In this document: one piece after another, positions 60,216 to 64,000 of the stretch
Numbering within the stretch: the first letter of the stretch is position 1
Layout of the letters: each line of letters starts with the position of its first letter
Origin: an uncultured Candidatus Melainabacteria bacterium
GTDB taxonomy: Bacteria; Cyanobacteriota; Vampirovibrionia; Gastranaerophilales; Gastranaerophilaceae
Direction of reading: 5' to 3'
Assembly (NCBI GenBank): GCA_934754515.1
Contig: CAKVIG010000006.1
Coordinates: 62,001 to 126,000 of the forward strand
DNA length: 64,000 bases
The notes under the pieces: generated by a model
The model's database searches: none
Seen by the model: the letters and a program-made list of their open reading frames with translations, nothing else
Told to the model about the DNA's origin: nothing
Program-made: the position numbers and the translations under genes

Positions 60216-61436
60216 TTAAACCAATTTAGCAAACTTTCTCTTACCGGCCTGCAAAACAACATCCATTTGAGGCTTAACAACAAATCCCATATCAGAGATT
60301 TTTTCACCGTCAATTTTCACACCGCCGCCTTGGATTAAACGTTTAGCTTCACCTTTTGATTGAACAAAAGATAATTCAACCAACAAATCCAAAATGCTTT
60401 TTTCTGCTTCGATTTTAACACTTTCGATATCATCAGGAATACCTTTATTGGATACAACATTGATGAAATCTTCTTGAGCCTTATCTGCGCCTTCTTTTCC
60501 GTGATATTCTTCTGTAATCATGTGCGCTAAAGCCATTTTGATATCACGAGGATTGATTGAATAAGATGCAATTTCTTCATCCATTTTTTCTAATTCAGCT
60601 TGTGGAACATCTGTTAGCAATGAATAGTAACGGGTAATTAACGTGTCAGGAATGCTCATCAATTTACCGAACATATCTTTTGCGCTATCTGTAAGTGAAA
60701 TACAGTGTTCAGGATAAGTTTTTGACATCTTCACAACACCGTCTGTACCTTCAAGAAGTGGTAACATCATTACTAATTGAGGATATTTTTTGCCGTAAGC
60801 TGCCTGAATATCACGACCTAAAAGAGTATTGAATCTTTGGTCTGTACCACCTAATTCTATATCAGCATCAATTGCAACTGAATCATAAGCTTGCATTAAA
60901 GGATAGAAGAATTCGTGGATAGCAATTGGCTTACCTTCTGCATATCTTTTAGCAAAATCATCTCTTGTCATCATTTGAGCAACAGTAACCTTGCCCGCAA
61001 GTTGTAACATTTCGGTAAATGTTAATTTGTGAAGCCAATCAGCGTTATTCACAACTTCTGCTTGAGAAATATCAATAACTTTTGACATTTGCGCAAAATA
61101 AGTTTTCGCATTTTCTTCAACCTGTTCTTTTGTTAAAGCAGGTCTTGTTTCAGATTTACCAGACGGGTCACCAATCATAGCAGTAGCACCACCAACAAGA
61201 AGAACAATTTTGTGTCCCAATTTTTGGAACTCTTTTAACTTTCTCATAACAACAGTGTGGCCTAAGTGCAAGTCAGGTCTTGTCGGATCCATACCCAATT
61301 TAATTCTTAACGGAGTATTTGTGTCAGCTGCGTGCTGAAGTTTTACAGCCAATTCTTCTATACCACCCGGAAGCACTTCTGCGTTTCTTGTTAATTGTTT
61401 TGCTTGTTCAATAAATTCTTGTCTAATATCTACCAT
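60216..61436 (-). CDS. tyrS: Tyrosine--tRNA ligase
   Basis: TyrS charges tRNA-Tyr, whose gene is also in this window (39704-39786). The 406-aa class I enzyme has the HIGH-type HLGH in PDLHLGHTVVM, KMSKT in the KMSKS loop, and a C-terminal S4 domain (VQSKGEAKRLIQGGGVKIDG). LGH and the overall length place it with the TyrZ-like group. It is separated from neighbours by repeats or a terminator. Confidence 0.96.
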   Translation of the reverse strand: MVDIRQEFIEQAKQLTRNAEVLPGGIEELAVKLQHAADTNTPLRIKLGMDPTRPDLHLGHTVVMRKLKEFQKLGHKIVLLVGGATAMIGDPSGKSETRPALTKEQVEENAKTYFAQMSKVIDISQAEVVNNADWLHKLTFTEMLQLAGKVTVAQMMTRDDFAKRYAEGKPIAIHEFFYPLMQAYDSVAIDADIELGGTDQRFNTLLGRDIQAAYGKKYPQLVMMLPLLEGTDGVVKMSKTYPEHCISLTDSAKDMFGKLMSIPDTLITRYYSLLTDVPQAELEKMDEEIASYSINPRDIKMALAHMITEEYHGKEGADKAQEDFINVVSNKGIPDDIESVKIEAEKSILDLLVELSFVQSKGEAKRLIQGGGVKIDGEKISDMGFVVKPQMDVVLQAGKRKFAKLV

Positions 61437-61509
61437 AATAAATTCCCCTTATTTTTGTTATCCTTAATTTAAGAATACCAAAAATAAAGGGAAGCGTAAA
61501 CTATAAAAA

Positions 61510-61534
61510 AAGTGGGACATTTTTTGCCCCACTT
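61510..61534 (-). terminator. Terminator of the gene 61538-62011
   Basis: On the minus strand AAGTGGG pairs with CCCACTT across a loop containing CAAAAAATG and is followed by TTTTTT. It lies right after the stop codon. Confidence 0.8.
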
Positions 61535-61537
61535 ATT

Positions 61538-62011
61538 CTAATTTTTTGCATATTTTAAAAATGTTTGAACTTTTGTTTGCATCATTTCTTCAACAATGAT
61601 AAATTTTCCGTTCGCCTGTTTTTGAACAACCATATATGTTTTTAATTTGTAGCTTTCGCCTGACGGTTGTCTTAGAGATGAAACTTTATACTTATTGTTG
61701 CCAAGAGGCGTTACTGTTACATTAGAATAACTGTTTGTATAATGTCTTAGTTTAGCTCCTGCTTGACCCAATTTCATTTGTTTAATATAAGTTGCAGTAT
61801 CAGTTTCTACATTTTGAGTTGTTCCATCAGGTTTCACAACTTGTCTGATAATTTTTGCATTCGGAGAATACATTTCAGGAACTGTCGGACTATAAGTATT
61901 TGCCGCTTTTATATAACCGTTAAAAAAGTTTAAAGCACCTTGTCTATCGTCTGCAAATACAGACAAACTCATCATTAATAATGCTAGTGTTGTTAATAAT
62001 ATTTTTTTCAT
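61538..62011 (-). CDS. Secreted small protein, possible NTF2-like fold
   Basis: The 157-aa protein has a clear signal peptide, MKKILLTTLALLMMSLSVFA, with likely cleavage before DDR. The mature part (about 137 aa) alternates helix and strands with an NTF2/SnoaL-like pattern (NFFNGYIKAANTY, then VTVTPLGNNKYKVSS), but the match is only by shape. Catalytic residues are not evident. It stands alone with its own terminator. Confidence 0.75.
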   Translation of the reverse strand: MKKILLTTLALLMMSLSVFADDRQGALNFFNGYIKAANTYSPTVPEMYSPNAKIIRQVVKPDGTTQNVETDTATYIKQMKLGQAGAKLRHYTNSYSNVTVTPLGNNKYKVSSLRQPSGESYKLKTYMVVQKQANGKFIIVEEMMQTKVQTFLKYAKN

Positions 62012-62067
62012 GATAACCTCTCCATTTATATAACGATAGTGGAAGTGTAATTGTTCATTTTGGGAAA

Positions 62068-62160
62068 GTCGTTAGGTCTTTGGGTCGTTAAGACGTTAAG
62101 TTCATTTAAGCTATTATTTAATACGAACTTAACGACTTAAAGTCTTAACGACTTAACGAC
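62068..62160. repeat. Family-D inverted repeat
   Basis: Left arm 62068-62103 (GTCGTTAGG, GTCGTTAAGACGTTAAG) and right arm 62125-62160 (CTTAACGACTTAAAGTC, CTTAACGAC) pair imperfectly. It lies between lysC and the secreted-protein gene. Confidence 0.75.
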
Positions 62161-62166
62161 GTCCAA

Positions 62167-63435
62167 TCATTCTAAATCCGGCAAGTCACCCTTCACTTCC
62201 GCGATTTCATCACAATCAAGATGGAATACTTTGTGAAGTCCGACTACTGCTTTTTTAGCTTCGTCTTCTGCAACAATACAGCTGATTTTTATTTCACTTG
62301 TTGATATCATCTTAATATTTATACCCAAATCAGCCAATGTTTTAAACATCGTAGCAGCTATACCGGGACGATCAATCATGCCGGCACCAACAATTGAAAC
62401 CTTTGCAATCTTATCATCAACAAAAACATTACTGAAATCTAACTGAGATTTAACTTTTTCTACGATAGCCAATGTTTTGTCTAAATCTCCTTTATCAATA
62501 GTGAATGCGATGTCATTCGTATTAAGAGCTTTTCTTGCATAAGATTGGATAATCATATCAACTGAAATATTTTCTTTTGCTAAGCCGTTAAATAAAACAG
62601 CTGCAGTTCCGGGATTATCTTTTACGTCACAAACAACAACTCTAAGTTGTGATAAATCTGATGCCACGCCTGTTACAGGTTTATGTAATTCCATTTCGTC
62701 AACTCCTAATATTAAAGTTCCTAAATTATCCAATTTGAATGTGCTTCTAACTCTTAAAGGCACACTATATTGTTTTGCAGTTTCTACAGCTCTCGGGTGA
62801 AGAACATTTGCACCTACCCTTGCTAATTCCAACATTTCTTCATAAGATATTTCATCCAATCTTGAAGCTGTCGGAACAATTCTAGGGTCAGTTGTATAAA
62901 CCCCTTCAACGTCCGTATAAATGTCACATCTTTTAGCTTCCAATGCACCTGCCAAAGCAACAGCCGAAGTATCTGAACCGCCACGACCCAAAGTTGTGAT
63001 TTCCAAATCATCGGTTACACCTTGGAATCCTGCAACAACTACAACTTCACCTTTAGCTAAATGTGCTTTGATTTTATCAGTTTTTATATTAATAATTCTT
63101 GCCTTAGAATGCACTTTTTCTGTCATAATTCCAACTTGAATCGCATTCATGCTGACAGCAGGACAACCTTGCGCCTGTAGTGCCATAGCTAAAAGAGCAA
63201 TTGAAACACCTTCACCTGTAGAAAGAAGCATGTCCATTTCTCTGGATGACGGATTTTCAGAAATTTCTTTTGCCATTTTTACAAGATAATCAGTCGTATG
63301 TCCCATAGCTGAAACAACTACAACTATGTCATGACCTAACTCTTTTTCTTTAATAATAGCTTTCGCTACGTTTTTGATTTTATCGGTATCTGCAACAGAT
63401 GTGCCACCGAATTTTTGTACAATAATATCTTTCAT
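62167..63435 (-). CDS. lysC: Aspartate kinase
   Basis: LysC phosphorylates aspartate, the first step to lysine, methionine and threonine. From the ATG at 63435, eight bases after AGGTG, it has 422 residues. The catalytic domain has VQKFGGTSVAD, TTLGRGGSDTSAVALA and a YTDVEGVYTTDPR block. Two C-terminal ACT domains (VTGVASDLSQLRVVVC, ISTSEIKISCIV) suggest feedback control by Lys or Thr. It has its own promoter at 63465-63493. Confidence 0.96.
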   Translation of the reverse strand: MKDIIVQKFGGTSVADTDKIKNVAKAIIKEKELGHDIVVVVSAMGHTTDYLVKMAKEISENPSSREMDMLLSTGEGVSIALLAMALQAQGCPAVSMNAIQVGIMTEKVHSKARIINIKTDKIKAHLAKGEVVVVAGFQGVTDDLEITTLGRGGSDTSAVALAGALEAKRCDIYTDVEGVYTTDPRIVPTASRLDEISYEEMLELARVGANVLHPRAVETAKQYSVPLRVRSTFKLDNLGTLILGVDEMELHKPVTGVASDLSQLRVVVCDVKDNPGTAAVLFNGLAKENISVDMIIQSYARKALNTNDIAFTIDKGDLDKTLAIVEKVKSQLDFSNVFVDDKIAKVSIVGAGMIDRPGIAATMFKTLADLGINIKMISTSEIKISCIVAEDEAKKAVVGLHKVFHLDCDEIAEVKGDLPDLE

Positions 63436-63464
63436 TATTCGCACCTAACAATATGTTCTTATAT

Positions 63465-63493
63465 ATTATATATACAAATAAATCGTTTGACAA
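63465..63493 (-). promoter_or_regulatory. lysC promoter
   Basis: On the minus strand TTGTCA (63493-63488), a 17-base spacer and TATAAT (63470-63465). It lies 30 bases before the lysC start codon. No lysine riboswitch is apparent in the short leader. Confidence 0.65.
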
Positions 63494-63687
63494 TGATTTT
63501 CTTAAATCATTGAATTCTAGCAAAAAACTTGTCACTAAAGCAATCTCAAAGATTTTTCTTTTCAATTTATTAACTTTTGTAAAAAAGTGTTAAGTTTTTC
63601 CTGTCCAAATAGCAAATAAATTTTTTAGAGTTTTTTGAGCAGATACAAGAGTTATGTAAAACAGTTACGAAAAGGAGCATAAAACGT

Positions 63688-64000
63688 ATGAACATTAACG
63701 CAAACGAACTTTTGTTATTAAACAAGAAAGTCAGATTTGGTGAAGAAGCAGGAAAACCGGCTCAACCACAAATCATTGAACAACCAACAACACAAGAAAC
63801 AAACCCACAAGCCGGCATGAACGCTCTAATGTTCCAAGGTTTGAACAACGTAGTTAGCAACCCTCAATTAGCAACTAATCTTAGTGTTATGAGAGAAGAA
63901 GTTGCTGAAGAAGGACAAACTGCTGCAAACAATACACAAGATGAAGCAGCTCCATTAAAAACAAATGTTGCATTCCAAGGTAAAGCATCAAGATTTAAAA
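63688..64000 (+). CDS. 3'-truncated unknown protein with F-G and FQG motifs
   Basis: The gene runs off the window end; 104 residues are visible. It starts MNINANELLLLNKKVRFGEE and carries FQG twice more (ALMFQGLNN and NVAFQGKAS). It is Gln/Asn/Ala-rich and hydrophilic, probably disordered, with no Sec signal. AAAAGGAG precedes the ATG. The upstream region has an AACTTTTGTAA word (63572-63582) like those before the two sigma-28-type promoters, but no acceptable sigma-28 match. It belongs to the same F-x-G group as the genes at 18980 and 39163. Confidence 0.7.
   Translation, partial: MNINANELLLLNKKVRFGEEAGKPAQPQIIEQPTTQETNPQAGMNALMFQGLNNVVSNPQLATNLSVMREEVAEEGQTAANNTQDEAAPLKTNVAFQGKASRFK

Noticed and set aside
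63590..63620. Third sigma-28 promoter before the last gene
   Set aside because: TAAGTTTT and GCAAATAA are present but the spacing is off by two and several bases mismatch.

Overview
The window looks like chromosomal DNA of a non-photosynthetic relative of Cyanobacteria, most likely a gut Melainabacterium of the Gastranaerophilales type. This is inference. The DNA is AT-rich by eye. The ATP synthase cluster has the cyanobacterial order a-c-b'-b-delta-alpha-gamma, with two different b-type genes and no beta/epsilon. Metabolism looks fermentative and anaerobic (AdhE, a one-cluster ferredoxin, ATP-type PEP carboxykinase). There is a GYTLMEI-type prepilin. An arabinose-5-phosphate isomerase suggests Kdo and an outer membrane. 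Several unknown proteins carry a short F-x-G motif near the N-terminus.

Layout. 1-10 kb: 3' part of an unknown coiled-coil gene, adhE, a small orphan gene between palindromic repeats, glyQ, two overlapping amino-acid permeases and a secreted unknown. 10-12 kb: a predicted exported helical protein behind a consensus sigma-28-type promoter. 12-27 kb: rph, then a long mostly minus-strand block (mntP, dnaB, a YkgJ-type protein, smpB, mscS, nifS, nifU, pdxJ, pckA, a radical SAM protein, mgtE, yajQ). 27-29 kb: deoB and a 58-aa ferredoxin. 29-40 kb: an accessory-looking region with a 705-aa unknown, a CDF transporter plus kdsD pair, an 1887-aa multidomain protein behind a second consensus sigma-28-type promoter, and a small partner gene. 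39.7-40.1 kb: tRNA-Thr(TGT), a broken tRNA-Thr copy, tRNA-Thr(GGT) and tRNA-Tyr(GTA). 40-48 kb: a prephenate dehydratase and two groups of signalling genes around a prepilin and a PC4-like protein. 48-52 kb: trmFO, an unusual zinc-ribbon/Gly-Tyr-rich protein, rimM and trmD. 52-58 kb: the ATP synthase cluster, interrupted by a B-box membrane gene. 58-64 kb: cysE, cysK, tyrS, a secreted protein, lysC and the start of another F-x-G protein.

The most interesting object is the 1887-aa protein at 33468-39131. It has an N-terminal EF-hand, a hydrophobic/Ala-rich middle, repeated LPDG-containing modules, a RelA/SpoT-like nucleotide synthetase domain that keeps the expected catalytic Asp and Glu, and a C-terminal HExxH zincin motif. 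The promoter match and the small gene 31 bases downstream suggest an exported effector, possibly with a cognate partner. That function is a hypothesis.

Intergenic spaces hold at least six families of palindromic repeats, several of them inside operons (nifU-nifS, atp, cysE-cysK). No CRISPR array, insertion sequence with transposase, prophage or rRNA gene was seen.
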